A DNA stretch of 64,000 nucleotides, taken from contig NZ_CP007542.1 of the NCBI RefSeq assembly GCF_000478825.2, positions 3,348,001 through 3,412,000 of the forward strand, in the 5' to 3' direction. Below, piece by piece: positions 16,419 to 25,754 of the stretch (position 1 is the stretch's first letter; every line of letters begins with the position of its first letter). Position numbers and translations under genes: made by a program. Below the pieces are notes generated by a model. It searched no databases and was not told where the DNA came from. It worked only from the letters and a program-made list of their open reading frames with translations. The DNA comes from Synechocystis sp. PCC 6714 (GTDB lineage: Bacteria > Cyanobacteriota > Cyanobacteriia > Cyanobacteriales > Microcystaceae).

Positions 16419-19241
16419 ATGGCTGGTGATAGTCCGGAAATTGACCTGTTAATAGCGGAGTTGGAAGCTTTGAGGGCAGAATTAACTGCCCTGAAATCCC
16501 GGCGGGCATTGAAAACTTTTTTTAGCCTTAACGCCACCGCAATGGATAACAGTGATGGCGAAGGGACAACCTCCGGCTGGTCTTTGGAAGCCATTCTCCA
16601 AGAAAGCGAAGAAAGATTTCTTTGTTTGGCCGACAGCGCTCCGGTTTTGATCTGGATTGCCGGCTTAGATAAAGGCTGTTTCTATTTCAATCGACCCTGG
16701 CTCGAATTCACTGGCCGCACCTTAGAGCAGGAACAAGGCTATGGCTGGGCCAACGGGGTACATCCCGATGATTTTGACCATTGTTTACGAACCTACGTTG
16801 AAGCCTTTGAGGCCCGACAACCCTTTACGATCGAATATCGCCTGCGAAACCGAGAGGGGCAATATCGTTGGCTGTTGGACAATGGGGTACCCCGCTTTGC
16901 CCCCGATGGAAAATTCCTCGGCTACATCGGTTCCTGCATAGATATTGATGATCGCCAAGAAACCCGCCACCAATTGGAAGCAAGCGAAGAAAAGTATCGC
17001 ACCTTGGTGGAATCCATCAATGCCATTATTGTGCGCTGGTTGCCGACGGGGGAAATTACCTTTGTTAATGAATACTGTCAAAAGTTTTTTGGCTTTAGCA
17101 AAGAAGAAATGGTGGGGCGGTCAGTACTGGATAGCCTTGTGCCCAAAACCAGCAGTGCCGGCAAAGACCTAGAGGCAATGATGGCGGATATTTGCCTTAA
17201 CCCCCAGGTCTATCACTATAACGAAAATGAAAATGTCAAAAAAAATGGCGATCGGGTTTGGGTTGCCTGGACCAACCAACCTATTTTTGACCGTGAAGGA
17301 AATCTGATCGAGCTACTGGCTTCAGGAATAGACATCACCGCCCGGAAACTCGCGGAAGATAAACTGCGCCAACGGGAAGCGGAGCTGATGGAGACTCAGA
17401 AATTGGCAAAATTGGGCAGTTGGAAATTTCTTCTGGCCTCCGGTGAAATCCAGTGGTCGGAGGAAATTTTGCGGATGTTTGCCCGAGACAGTGTCCCCAA
17501 TTGTGAGGAATTCACAGAATCTATTCACCCCGGCGATCGCCAACGCTATGGAGAGGTGATGCAATATGTTTTGCAAAGCCAACAGCCCCAGGATTTGATT
17601 TATCGCTTTTTTCGCCAGGATGGCAGTCAAGGATGGCTCTGGACAAAAGTAGAAGCTTTGGTCAATGCCAGTGAAGAAGTAATTGGTCTCCAGGGTGTTG
17701 CTATGGACATCACTGAGCAAAAAAAAGTCGAAATTGCCCTTCAAGATAGTGAATCTCGCTTTCGTAAAGTTTTTGAGTCTGCCGTTGTCGGTATGATGTT
17801 TGCTAGCGTCCAGGGCCAAATCACTGAAGCCAATGATTGCCTATTGAGAATGCTTGGCTACACTAGGCAGGAGCTAGAGGCTGGTTTGATTCGTTGGGAT
17901 GCTTTGACTCCCCCCGAACATAGACCCGCAGACCAAGAAGCAATAGATAACCTGCACAAATACGGTTTTACTAAGCCTTGGGAGAAAGAGTACTACCACA
18001 AAGACGGTCGTCGTATTCCCATTTTGCTTGGGGTAGCCCCCTTTGAAGGGGAACCGGATTTAACCATTTGCGTGGTGGTGCCCATGGAGGAACAAAAAAA
18101 AGCCTTCCATCAACGGGAGCGAGTGGAAGCAGAGTTGGAAAAACTCAATGCAGAGTTGGAAAAACGGGTCTTGGAGCGGACCCAAGCTTTGGCTAAAAGT
18201 GAAGAAAAACTGCAACAGGCCAATGAACAATTACAGGAGCGGTTAGAGCAACTTAAACGCCGCAATGACGAGATGGAATTACTCTCCACCCTCAATGAAT
18301 ATTTGCAATCCTGTGTAGTGGTGGCCGATGCCTGTGCCAGCGTGGCGGCTTTGATTCCACCCTTGTTTCCCCACATTGCCGGGACAATTGCAATTTTTGA
18401 CTCCAGCGCCAACTATTTTGAAATGGTCAGATCGTGGGGACACTTAACCTGTTCCCAACCAGTGTTTAATAGCTCGGATTGCTGGGCTTTGCGACGGGGA
18501 CAAGTCCATTGGGTGGGCCCCCAGCAGCATGATTTGTTGTGCGGGCACCTGAACCCGGAATGTTTACCGAATGAAAGTCTTTGTATTCCCTTGATTGCCC
18601 AGGGAGAAACCATTGGCTTATTTAATCTTTGCAGTGATCAGGTGGGAAGTATTAATCAAGAACAACAACAGTTGGCTAAAGCGGTGGCTGAGCAGGTCAG
18701 TTTAGCCATTTCCAATATTAAATTGCGGGAAAAACTAGAAAATCAGAGCATCCGAGATCCCCTCACCGGGCTATTCAATCGTCGTTATCTAGAACAGTTT
18801 TTTCTACAAGAGATTGGCCGGGCCCACCGCTATGGCCATTCCATTGGGGTGATCATGGGCGACATTGACCATTTCAAACAATTTAATGACCAATTGGGCC
18901 ATGATGCGGGGGATCATGTCCTCAAAACCATTGGCCGCATTCTCCAAAGCAATATCCGGGGTTCTGACATTGCCTGTCGCTATGGTGGTGAGGAGATGAT
19001 AGTCATTCTGCCCCAAACTCCCCTTGAAGATACGTTTGTTAAGGCCGAATCCCTCCGTCAGGCGATCGCCGTTATGGAGGTGGAATACAAGGGCCAAGAC
19101 TTGGGCTCATTGACCGTTTCTCTGGGGGTAGCCTGCTATCCCCATCAGGGGGAAACCATGGCTAGTATTATCCAAGCGGCAGATAGAGCCCTTTATCAAG
19201 CTAAGGCCGCCGGCCGTAATCGAGTTGCCATGGCTGATTAG
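16419..19241 (+). CDS. Multi-PAS, GAF-like, GGDEF signalling protein (diguanylate cyclase)
   Basis: A 940-residue cytoplasmic protein. Four PAS/PAC units lie at roughly residues 60-185, 190-315, 320-435 and 440-565 (for example QYRWLLDNGVPRFAPDGKFL). A coiled coil follows (about 565-630, EKLNAELEKRVLERTQALAK), then a GAF-like region (about 635-780) and a C-terminal GGDEF domain (DPLTGLFNRRYLEQF, MGDIDHFKQFNDQLGHDAGD). The active-site loop is GGEEM, a variant of GGEEF, and an inhibitory RxxD site (RGSD) lies five residues before it. It should make cyclic di-GMP in response to cues sensed by the PAS domains. There are no membrane helices. Start at ATG 16419, with GGAG six bases before it. Confidence 0.9.
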   Translation: MAGDSPEIDLLIAELEALRAELTALKSRRALKTFFSLNATAMDNSDGEGTTSGWSLEAILQESEERFLCLADSAPVLIWIAGLDKGCFYFNRPWLEFTGRTLEQEQGYGWANGVHPDDFDHCLRTYVEAFEARQPFTIEYRLRNREGQYRWLLDNGVPRFAPDGKFLGYIGSCIDIDDRQETRHQLEASEEKYRTLVESINAIIVRWLPTGEITFVNEYCQKFFGFSKEEMVGRSVLDSLVPKTSSAGKDLEAMMADICLNPQVYHYNENENVKKNGDRVWVAWTNQPIFDREGNLIELLASGIDITARKLAEDKLRQREAELMETQKLAKLGSWKFLLASGEIQWSEEILRMFARDSVPNCEEFTESIHPGDRQRYGEVMQYVLQSQQPQDLIYRFFRQDGSQGWLWTKVEALVNASEEVIGLQGVAMDITEQKKVEIALQDSESRFRKVFESAVVGMMFASVQGQITEANDCLLRMLGYTRQELEAGLIRWDALTPPEHRPADQEAIDNLHKYGFTKPWEKEYYHKDGRRIPILLGVAPFEGEPDLTICVVVPMEEQKKAFHQRERVEAELEKLNAELEKRVLERTQALAKSEEKLQQANEQLQERLEQLKRRNDEMELLSTLNEYLQSCVVVADACASVAALIPPLFPHIAGTIAIFDSSANYFEMVRSWGHLTCSQPVFNSSDCWALRRGQVHWVGPQQHDLLCGHLNPECLPNESLCIPLIAQGETIGLFNLCSDQVGSINQEQQQLAKAVAEQVSLAISNIKLREKLENQSIRDPLTGLFNRRYLEQFFLQEIGRAHRYGHSIGVIMGDIDHFKQFNDQLGHDAGDHVLKTIGRILQSNIRGSDIACRYGGEEMIVILPQTPLEDTFVKAESLRQAIAVMEVEYKGQDLGSLTVSLGVACYPHQGETMASIIQAADRALYQAKAAGRNRVAMAD

Positions 19242-19251
19242 TTTCTTGCTA

Positions 19252-20724
19252 TCAATTAATCTGGGAAAAAAGAGTATAGGCACTGTATTGCTCCACTTGG
19301 TTGAGCTTGGAGGCAATTTCCGGCGGGAAGCTTTTAATATCATCCGTTCTAATGACAAAATAGTTGTGGTTATTATTTGCCAATAGCAGAGGAATTTCGT
19401 GCATTTCCACCTGTTTTGCTTTGCCCGAAGAGTAAAATTCCGCCGAGTAGGGTCGATTAAAAACATAAAACAATTGACAGCTTGATTCTTGCCCCAGTTC
19501 TGCACAGGATTGTTGATATTGGCTAACAATATATTTTTGAGAATTTTGCCCTGCCACCTTAACCACCATCGGCAAGGCAACAAGAAAAAGCATAGGAATA
19601 AACAAGCCTAGGGCAACGATATATTTATTAATTGGTTGATCCTGCCAAAATATTAATAATAATTCTGTCAATAACAAAGCAAATGCCGGTAGTTCTGGCA
19701 ACACATAGGTCCATAAAATATTAGCCGAGGGGGTGAAGAAAATCATTGGTGCCACAGCCCATAACAACAGATAACTGAGCCATTGCCAATCCAAGTTTGA
19801 CCCATTAAGAGAAGAATGTTTAGTTTTAACCTGCCAGATTAATTTCCCTAACAGTCCCAGTGTTAGTAATGACCAAGGAAAAGCAGATAATAGCCAATAT
19901 ACCCAGATCATGCCGTAGGGATGGGCGTGGCCACTGCCGTATAAATCCCCTTCCCAGCCTTTTTCCACAAAACGCTTCCAATGTTCGCCAACAATGAAGT
20001 AATCTAAAAATCCAGGGGTTTTAGCTTCAGCTAATAGATACCAAGGCACCGCTATTAATGCTGTTAATAAAATTCCCTGAATCCAAGGTAAATTAGTCCA
20101 GACTTTAACTATATTTCTCTGCCAAATTGTCCAAATGGTAAGGGGGAGAAAAACCAACACTACCCCGATGGGCCCCTTGGCCAATAACCCGATCGCCAGC
20201 CCGACAAAAAATAAATATCCCCAAAGGCGATTATTATTAGAGTTGTGTTGATAAGCTTGCCAAAAAGCCACCATCGAGAGGGTAGTTCCCAATACTAAAG
20301 CCGGGTCTGTCATTACGGCCCCACTGCTGACAAAAAAGCCCAAGGTAGTAACCAAAATCATGGTGCTGACTAAAGCGTAGTTAATTCCTTTATTTTTTGC
20401 CAGTAGATAAACCAAGTAACTAGCCAATAGAATGGGAATAAAGGAAGATAATCTAGCGGAAAATTCATTAACACTAAAAACTTTAAACGATGCCGCTGTT
20501 AACCAGGTGGAGAGGGGGGGCTTACCCCAGAAAGGCACACCATAGTCGATTTGAGGCGTAATCCAGTCCCCGGTTTCCGCCATTTTGCGACCAATTTCCG
20601 CATAGCGAGCTTCAGTTCTGTCCGCTACCCCATAGAGACCTAGGGTAAAAACCCGAATAAAAATCGTTAGAAAAATAATGACCGAGACAAACCGACGCTG
20701 GGAATTCAACCAAGTTAATTTCAT
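19252..20724 (-). CDS. ArnT/PMT-like membrane glycosyltransferase (GT39/GT83 type)
   Basis: A 490-residue protein with an N-terminal helix, then the acidic-loop motif LYGVADRTEARYAEIGRKM and GVPFWGKPPLSTWLTAASF characteristic of ArnT and related glycosyltransferases that use polyprenyl-phosphate sugars. About ten further hydrophobic helices and a small C-terminal soluble domain follow. It probably transfers a sugar to lipid A or another envelope acceptor on the periplasmic side; the donor and acceptor are not known. The frame opens at 20856, but the ATG at 20724 begins just before the first helix. It is convergent with the GGDEF gene, with ten bases between stop codons. Confidence 0.85.
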   Translation of the reverse strand: MKLTWLNSQRRFVSVIIFLTIFIRVFTLGLYGVADRTEARYAEIGRKMAETGDWITPQIDYGVPFWGKPPLSTWLTAASFKVFSVNEFSARLSSFIPILLASYLVYLLAKNKGINYALVSTMILVTTLGFFVSSGAVMTDPALVLGTTLSMVAFWQAYQHNSNNNRLWGYLFFVGLAIGLLAKGPIGVVLVFLPLTIWTIWQRNIVKVWTNLPWIQGILLTALIAVPWYLLAEAKTPGFLDYFIVGEHWKRFVEKGWEGDLYGSGHAHPYGMIWVYWLLSAFPWSLLTLGLLGKLIWQVKTKHSSLNGSNLDWQWLSYLLLWAVAPMIFFTPSANILWTYVLPELPAFALLLTELLLIFWQDQPINKYIVALGLFIPMLFLVALPMVVKVAGQNSQKYIVSQYQQSCAELGQESSCQLFYVFNRPYSAEFYSSGKAKQVEMHEIPLLLANNNHNYFVIRTDDIKSFPPEIASKLNQVEQYSAYTLFSQIN

Positions 20725-21087
20725 CAATGTCTTTGGGTTTTTAAAGGATATTCGCAAAGATCCCTGGGTTAGCTTTGGGAGGAATTGAGTCGAAGTCGCC
20801 CAGCGTTGCCGGAGTTTGGGGGATTCAGATTGGGAGAAAGGAGCAGACCTGAACAAACATTTATCTGGGGGCCAGCCAGGATCACAGTGCCTTAATTTAC
20901 CTAACTTGATCGAAGAAAAATCAGCTTATTTTAGCCCGCTCCCTGCCCCATTCCTCATCACTCCTAGGCTAGAATGGCTCTTTTAGTTTAAAAAAACTAA
21001 TCCCGACTATTTTTATCGGGATTAATTGACGCCCATTTTTGACCGTGTTAGCATTCCGAAAGATTAATGAAATTAGGACCTTGCCCC
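20725..21087. other. Divergent intergenic region glycosyltransferase / thrC
   Basis: Contains the promoters of the two divergent genes. The open frame extending upstream of the glycosyltransferase start is not family-like. The notable structure is the hairpin at 20990-21024 listed separately. Nothing else is recognisable. Confidence 0.4.
20990..21024 (-). terminator. Intrinsic-terminator-like hairpin oriented away from thrC
   Basis: A perfect nine-base inverted repeat TAATCCCGA / TCGGGATTA with a nine-base loop. Read on the minus strand it is followed by G and seven T, the form of an intrinsic terminator. Read on the plus strand there is no T-run after it. No minus-strand gene ends here, so it would only stop transcription antisense to thrC. 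Confidence 0.55.
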
Positions 21088-22386
21088 ATGACCACCGCCA
21101 CCTCGGCCCCAGAGTTTATTTCCGCTTGTACCAAACTGGTTTCCAAAGAAGGCAACACCGAATACCCGCTCAAAGCGCTACATATCTGTGAAGAAACCTT
21201 TGCCCCGTTGGAAGTGGCCTATGACTATGATTTAATTCGTCGCCACGTTACCCGGGAAACCATTGAAGCTGGGCCCAATTCCATCTGGCGTTACCGCGCT
21301 TTTCTGCCTGTCACGGGCAAAGACGTGATTGACGTGGGTACCGGCATGACACCCCTAGTTAAGTCCCATCGTTTAGCCCGCCGTCTGGGGCTGAAAAATC
21401 TCTACATTAAAAACGATGCGGTCAATATGCCCACCCTCAGTTTTAAGGACCGGGTGGTTTCCGTCGCCCTTACCAGAGCTCGAGAATTGGGCTTCACCAC
21501 CGTTTCCTGTGCTAGCACTGGCAATCTTGCCAACTCCACTGCGGCGATCGCCGCCCATGCTGGTTTAGACTGCTGTGTGTTCATTCCAGCGGATTTGGAA
21601 GCGGGCAAAGTGTTGGGCACGTTGATTTACAACCCCACTTTGATGGCCGTCAAAGGCAACTACGACCAAGTTAACCGCCTCTGCTGTGAAGTGGGCAACA
21701 GCTACGGTTGGGGCTTTGTCAACATCAACTTGCGCCCCTACTACTCCGAAGGCTCTAAAACCCTGGGCTTTGAAGTGGCGGAACAGTTGGGCTGGAAATT
21801 ACCGGATCACATCGTTGCTCCCCTGGCCTCCGGTTCCCTGTTCACCAAAATTTATAAAGGCTTCCAAGAATTCGTCAAAGTTGGTTTGGTGGATGACAAA
21901 GCGGTTCGCTTCAGCGGTGCCCAAGCAGAGGGTTGCTCCCCCATTGCCACTGCCTTCCGGGAAGAGCGGGATTTTGTTACCCCCGTTAAACCCAACACCA
22001 TTGCCAAATCCATCGCCATTGGCAACCCCGCCGACGGAGTCTATGCCCTGGACATTGCCCGTAAAACCAACGGCAACATTGAAAGCGTTAACGATGCGGA
22101 AATTGTCGAAGGCATTAAACTATTAGCGGAAACCGAAGGCATTTTCACCGAAACCGCTGGGGGCACCACCGTTGCTGTGCTGAAAAAATTGGTGGAAGCA
22201 GGCAAAATTGATCCTGAGGAAACCACTGTGGTCTACATCACTGGCAATGGTTTGAAAACCCAAGAAGCAGTACAAAGCCATGTGGGGGAACCCCTCACCA
22301 TCGATGCCAACCTGGATAGCTTTGAGCGGGCCCTGGAACGCTCTCGCACTTTGGAACGCCTGGAATGGCAACAGGTTTTGGTCTAA
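21088..22386 (+). CDS. thrC: Threonine synthase
   Basis: A PLP enzyme of about 432 residues that converts O-phosphohomoserine to threonine. The PLP lysine is in PTLSFKDRVVSVAL, the phosphate-binding and active-site loops appear as SCASTGNLANSTAAIAAHAG and NSYGWGFVNINLRPYYSEGS, and the C-terminal ITGNGLKTQEAV matches the plant/cyanobacterial type. An upstream ATG at 21067 adds seven residues. The ATG at 21088 has an AGGA ten bases before it and was preferred. The gene is followed by a strong terminator at 22502-22532. Confidence 0.95.
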   Translation: MTTATSAPEFISACTKLVSKEGNTEYPLKALHICEETFAPLEVAYDYDLIRRHVTRETIEAGPNSIWRYRAFLPVTGKDVIDVGTGMTPLVKSHRLARRLGLKNLYIKNDAVNMPTLSFKDRVVSVALTRARELGFTTVSCASTGNLANSTAAIAAHAGLDCCVFIPADLEAGKVLGTLIYNPTLMAVKGNYDQVNRLCCEVGNSYGWGFVNINLRPYYSEGSKTLGFEVAEQLGWKLPDHIVAPLASGSLFTKIYKGFQEFVKVGLVDDKAVRFSGAQAEGCSPIATAFREERDFVTPVKPNTIAKSIAIGNPADGVYALDIARKTNGNIESVNDAEIVEGIKLLAETEGIFTETAGGTTVAVLKKLVEAGKIDPEETTVVYITGNGLKTQEAVQSHVGEPLTIDANLDSFERALERSRTLERLEWQQVLV

Positions 22387-22501
22387 ATTGCAGCAGAAAA
22401 TCCAAGTTAATGGCTGGTTTGACTTGATTTGATTGACTTAAATTGGTTAATCCCCCCATTTTTCCGCTTAACTTTCATTAATCGTTCCTTTTAGGAAATT
22501 G

Positions 22502-22532
22502 TCCGTTCTGGTTGCACCGGGGCGGATTTTTT
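22502..22532 (+). terminator. Rho-independent terminator downstream of thrC
   Basis: An eleven-base-pair stem with a three-base loop (TCCGTTCTGGT, loop TGC, ACCGGGGCGGA; four G-U pairs in RNA) followed directly by six T. It lies 115 bases after the thrC stop codon. Confidence 0.85.
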
Positions 22533-22600
22533 CTGCAATGCTAACGGCGATCGCCTTGAAATTAGGGAAAGCTGACAAAGATGGCGATCGAATCAACTTT

Positions 22601-22641
22601 GTATCACTAATTACATTGCCGTCAAAATTTAACGATATTTT
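22601..22641 (+). promoter_or_regulatory. NtcA-activated promoter of sigE
   Basis: The sequence GTA-N8-TAC (22601-22614) is a perfect NtcA box. Twenty-one bases downstream lies TATTTT (22636-22641), fitting the TAN3T -10 element at the spacing of class II NtcA-activated promoters. Transcription would start near 22648, leaving a leader of about 270 bases. Published work on Synechocystis sigE reports nitrogen control through NtcA, which agrees with this site. Confidence 0.82.
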
Positions 22642-22917
22642 GGACAGATAGATATTAAAAAAAACTAAAGTTTTGCCATTTCTGGAAAATTAATGACACA
22701 ATCTACCCACGGGGACTGGTACCTGGTTCTGGAACACCACTACCGCAGTGCAAGTGGCTGAAAGTGGGGAGCGCAACCGAGGGAAAATGATTCCTGCCCA
22801 GATGATGCTCTGGCTAATTGCCAATTAAATAACCTCCGTTTGTTGTGTGTTTTCCCTGGTGGCTTGCTTTTTGCCATCTTTTTCTCGTTTATTGTTTCCG
22901 TTTAGTTTCTTCAACCC

Positions 22918-24036
22918 ATGAGCGATATGTCTTCCCTCTCCATCTCAGACACCAACACCGTCCAAGAAGTTGAAGCATTGGAAAGTCCCGTCGATGCCCA
23001 GGCGATCACCGCGATCGCCAATGATGACTCTCCGGCGATCGAAGTGGCCATGGGGGAGGGAAACCAGGGAAATTTCAACAAAGCAGTCAGTGAAGACACC
23101 ATCGGCGCTTTTTTCAAAGAAATGGCCCGCTATCCCCTGCTGAGCGCCGCCGAAGAAGTCGACCTAGCTAGACAGATCCGACTACTGGTTAATGCGGAAG
23201 ACACTAGACAACAACTCCAGCAAAAATTGGAGCGAACGCCCTCACTACAGGAATGGAGTCAAGCTTTGGACTTTGCCCAAGTAAGGCAATTTGAAATTTG
23301 GCTTTATCAACTACGGGCTGCCAAACGACGCATGATCCGCTCCAACCTACGCCTAGTGGTCTCCATTGCCAAACGTTATCTCAACCGGGGCGTTCCCTTC
23401 CTCGACCTAATCCAAGAAGGGGCGATCGGACTCAACCGAGCCGCGGAAAAATTTGACCCCGACAAAGGTTATAAATTTTCCACCTATGCCTACTGGTGGA
23501 TTCGCCAAGCCATCACCCGCACCATTGCCAATGATGCCCGCACCATTCGCTTGCCCATCCATGTGGTGGAAAAACTCAACAAAATTAAGAAAGCCCAACG
23601 TAATCTCAAGCAGGAACTGAAACGTAACCCCAACGAAGGGGAACTGGCCGCCGCCTTAGAAATTACTCCGACCCAACTGCGCCAACTGCTCCAATTACGC
23701 CGTCAATCCCTATCCTTAAACCATCGGGTCGGTAAAGGGGAAGACACGGAGTTGGTGGATTTATTAGAAGATCAACAGCTCCAACTGCCAGAGGATTTAA
23801 TGAATGAATCCATGTTGCGGCGGGAAATTGTCGAAGTGCTAGCGGAAGTGCTAACGGAACGGGAAATGGAAGTGATCTGTTTGCGCTACGGCATTGCCAG
23901 CCACCAAAGCTACACCCTCGAAGAGGTCGGCAATATGTTTAACCTTTCCCGGGAAAGGGTCAGACAAATCCAAAGCAAGGCCATGCGTAAACTCCGCCGT
24001 CCCCAGGTGGCCCGCCGCCTCAAAGGTTGGCTCTAG
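22918..24036 (+). CDS. sigE: Group 2 sigma factor SigE
   Basis: A 372-residue sigma-70 protein. An acidic, variable N-terminus (about 60 residues) is followed by region 1.2 (DTIGAFFKEMARYPLLSAAE), region 2 (MIRSNLRLVVSIAKRYLNRG, YKFSTYAYWWIRQAITR with the -10-recognition helix), region 3 and region 4 (YTLEEVGNMFNLSRERVRQI). RLPIHVVEKLNKIKKAQ marks a group 2 factor rather than the primary sigma. The position next to thrC and the length agree with SigE of Synechocystis, which activates sugar-catabolic genes in the dark and under nitrogen limitation. An NtcA promoter precedes it. Assignment to SigE rather than another group 2 factor relies on context. Confidence 0.88.
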   Translation: MSDMSSLSISDTNTVQEVEALESPVDAQAITAIANDDSPAIEVAMGEGNQGNFNKAVSEDTIGAFFKEMARYPLLSAAEEVDLARQIRLLVNAEDTRQQLQQKLERTPSLQEWSQALDFAQVRQFEIWLYQLRAAKRRMIRSNLRLVVSIAKRYLNRGVPFLDLIQEGAIGLNRAAEKFDPDKGYKFSTYAYWWIRQAITRTIANDARTIRLPIHVVEKLNKIKKAQRNLKQELKRNPNEGELAAALEITPTQLRQLLQLRRQSLSLNHRVGKGEDTELVDLLEDQQLQLPEDLMNESMLRREIVEVLAEVLTEREMEVICLRYGIASHQSYTLEEVGNMFNLSRERVRQIQSKAMRKLRRPQVARRLKGWL

Positions 24037-24062
24037 GGTCAAAATGATGCCACTTTTGCCCC

Positions 24063-25055
24063 TTAGTGATGTACTTGACCATCGGGCATAGTTGCTCCTT
24101 GAAAATTTGCCCCTATCATGTTGGCACTCATCAGATCCGCTCGGACTAAGTTGGCATTGATGAAGTTAGCCTCGGTCAAATTGGCCCTAGCCAAAAAGGC
24201 TTCAATCAATTCTGTTTCCTGTAAGTTGGCCCTAGTTAAATTGGCTCGGCTAAGGTCGGCACTGTTCATACGGGTCAGACTCAAATTGGCCCCCGTCAAA
24301 TTTGTTCGATTGAGGTTGATATGGGTCATAATTGCCCCTTGGCAATTAGCTTCCACCATTTCCGCTTCCGGAATTTTCGCCCGCATCAAATTAGCATTTT
24401 GCAAATCCGCCCCATTTAATTTTGCGCCGGATAAATTGGCATCGGTCAATAAAGCTCCTTTTAAGTTGGTATAACTCAAGTCTGCTTTACGCAAATCCGC
24501 ATCCCGTAGATTAGCTTCTTTCAAATTGGCATAGCTCAAATCGGCCCGACTCAAATCTACCCCTTTCATATTGGCGCCTTGCAGATCGGCCCGACTGAGA
24601 ATGGCGGCTTGGAGATTGGTGTAGTAACTCTTTTTTTCCTGGCGCATATTTGCTCCCCGCAGGCATGCTCCAGTGAGGGTTGCTCCGCTCAAATCCGCTC
24701 CCCGTAAATCCGCCCCGATTAGGTTACTATCCTGGAGAGTTGCCAGGGTAATGTCGCTGTCCCGTAGTATGGCCCCCTGGAGTAGGGCCCCGTGGAAATT
24801 GGCACTGCGTAAATCCGCCCCAGTCAGATCGGCTTGGCTTAGGCTTGCTCCACTCAGGTTGGCCCCCACTAAATTGGCTTGGGCCAAATTTGCCCGGTTA
24901 AGGTAGCAAAAGAGTAGGTTTGCTCCCCTCAAATCGGCTTCGTTGAGCACAATGCCAATCAAGTCTGCCGCCTCTAGATTAATCCCTGGCAACTTTAACC
25001 CCGTAAATAAAGTTTCGCCACTGCGATAGCGTTGGACTAATTCCTTGGCTTCCAT
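24063..25055 (-). CDS. Pentapeptide-repeat protein
   Basis: A 330-residue protein made almost wholly of A(D/N)LXX pentapeptide repeats (ADLRGANLLFCYLNRANLAQ and so on), with a short non-repeat N-terminus (MEAKELVQRYRSGETLFTGL) and one loop of about ten residues (RQEKKSYYTN). It should fold as a right-handed quadrilateral beta-helix of some 12-14 coils. No kinase or membrane domain is attached. Function unknown; such proteins in cyanobacteria are thought to serve as binding scaffolds. It is convergent with sigE, with 26 bases between stop codons. Confidence 0.92.
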   Translation of the reverse strand: MEAKELVQRYRSGETLFTGLKLPGINLEAADLIGIVLNEADLRGANLLFCYLNRANLAQANLVGANLSGASLSQADLTGADLRSANFHGALLQGAILRDSDITLATLQDSNLIGADLRGADLSGATLTGACLRGANMRQEKKSYYTNLQAAILSRADLQGANMKGVDLSRADLSYANLKEANLRDADLRKADLSYTNLKGALLTDANLSGAKLNGADLQNANLMRAKIPEAEMVEANCQGAIMTHINLNRTNLTGANLSLTRMNSADLSRANLTRANLQETELIEAFLARANLTEANFINANLVRADLMSANMIGANFQGATMPDGQVHH

Positions 25056-25248
25056 AAATTTGGGGGGAAAGAAAAGTGAAATTAAAACAAATGATGATTG
25101 GCTGTTTAATTATTTTAAGTGACTGGGGTCTGGCCTCTGCGAACTAGAGGAGCGAGTAACCCTAGCCGGTACTGCATACCATGGAAAATTTACAGAAAAT
25201 TTACCGCTCAAAAATGGTCGGGCATCCCAGAAGCAATCGAAGAATCAT

Positions 25249-25274
25249 GAAAAAAAGAGGCCATTGCTGACCTC
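25249..25274 (-). terminator. Rho-independent terminator of the apc operon
   Basis: On the minus strand a GAGGTCA/TGGCCTC stem (one G-U pair) with a four-base loop is followed by seven T. It begins 64 bases after the apcC stop. Confidence 0.85.
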
Positions 25275-25337
25275 AAAAAAATTGATTCATAAAATTGCCA
25301 TTCAGAATTGCCAAACTAGCCACAACCAGTCCTAAGC

Positions 25338-25541
25338 TTAGGCAAGACCAGCATTGGTGCCGGGACGGCCAGTGGCTAATTCGACTTTCACAATTTTGCC
25401 GCCCATCTTCATGATGCGCTGTTGTTCACGAAACCAATTGTCGTAGGGTACTAACTTCGTAAAATAAGTATTTTGTAATTCCCGTTGTGTCCGGATCCGG
25501 GTTTGGCTAGGAACACAAGCCGTAATTCTAAACATCCGCAT
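25338..25541 (-). CDS. apcC: Phycobilisome core linker polypeptide, ApcC
   Basis: A 67-residue small core linker (CpcD-type fold) of the phycobilisome that sits inside allophycocyanin trimers and tunes their assembly and spectra. It begins MRMFRITACVPSQTRIRTQR and includes YDNWFREQQRIMKMGGKIV, typical of ApcC. The ATG at 25541 is preceded by AGGAGAG on the minus strand. The frame stays open for 24 further codons upstream, but these are not part of ApcC in other strains. It is the third gene of apcABC, 213 bases after apcB. Confidence 0.96.
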   Translation of the reverse strand: MRMFRITACVPSQTRIRTQRELQNTYFTKLVPYDNWFREQQRIMKMGGKIVKVELATGRPGTNAGLA

Positions 25542-25754
25542 GGGGTGTGGCTCTCCTAAAACGTTTTCTCTTAAAAAGTTGGCATAAGCGGCGGAACGGG
25601 AGTCAGAAGTCAATACTAGTCAGCTAAAACCTTGGCTAACCCAGCGGTGGCTTTAACGGCCTCAGCACTCACTTTAGACTTCCCGTTCCAACAGAGATGT
25701 TGCTGTCAAGGTTGCAGATTAACTAGGGCAGACTTTACCTACGGGAATCCAGGA

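Noticed and set aside
24063-25055. Pentapeptide codons read as a DNA tandem repeat or CRISPR array
   Set aside because: The repetition is at the protein level (A-D/N-L-x-x), with variable DNA units and no constant spacer length; no CRISPR array was seen anywhere in the window.
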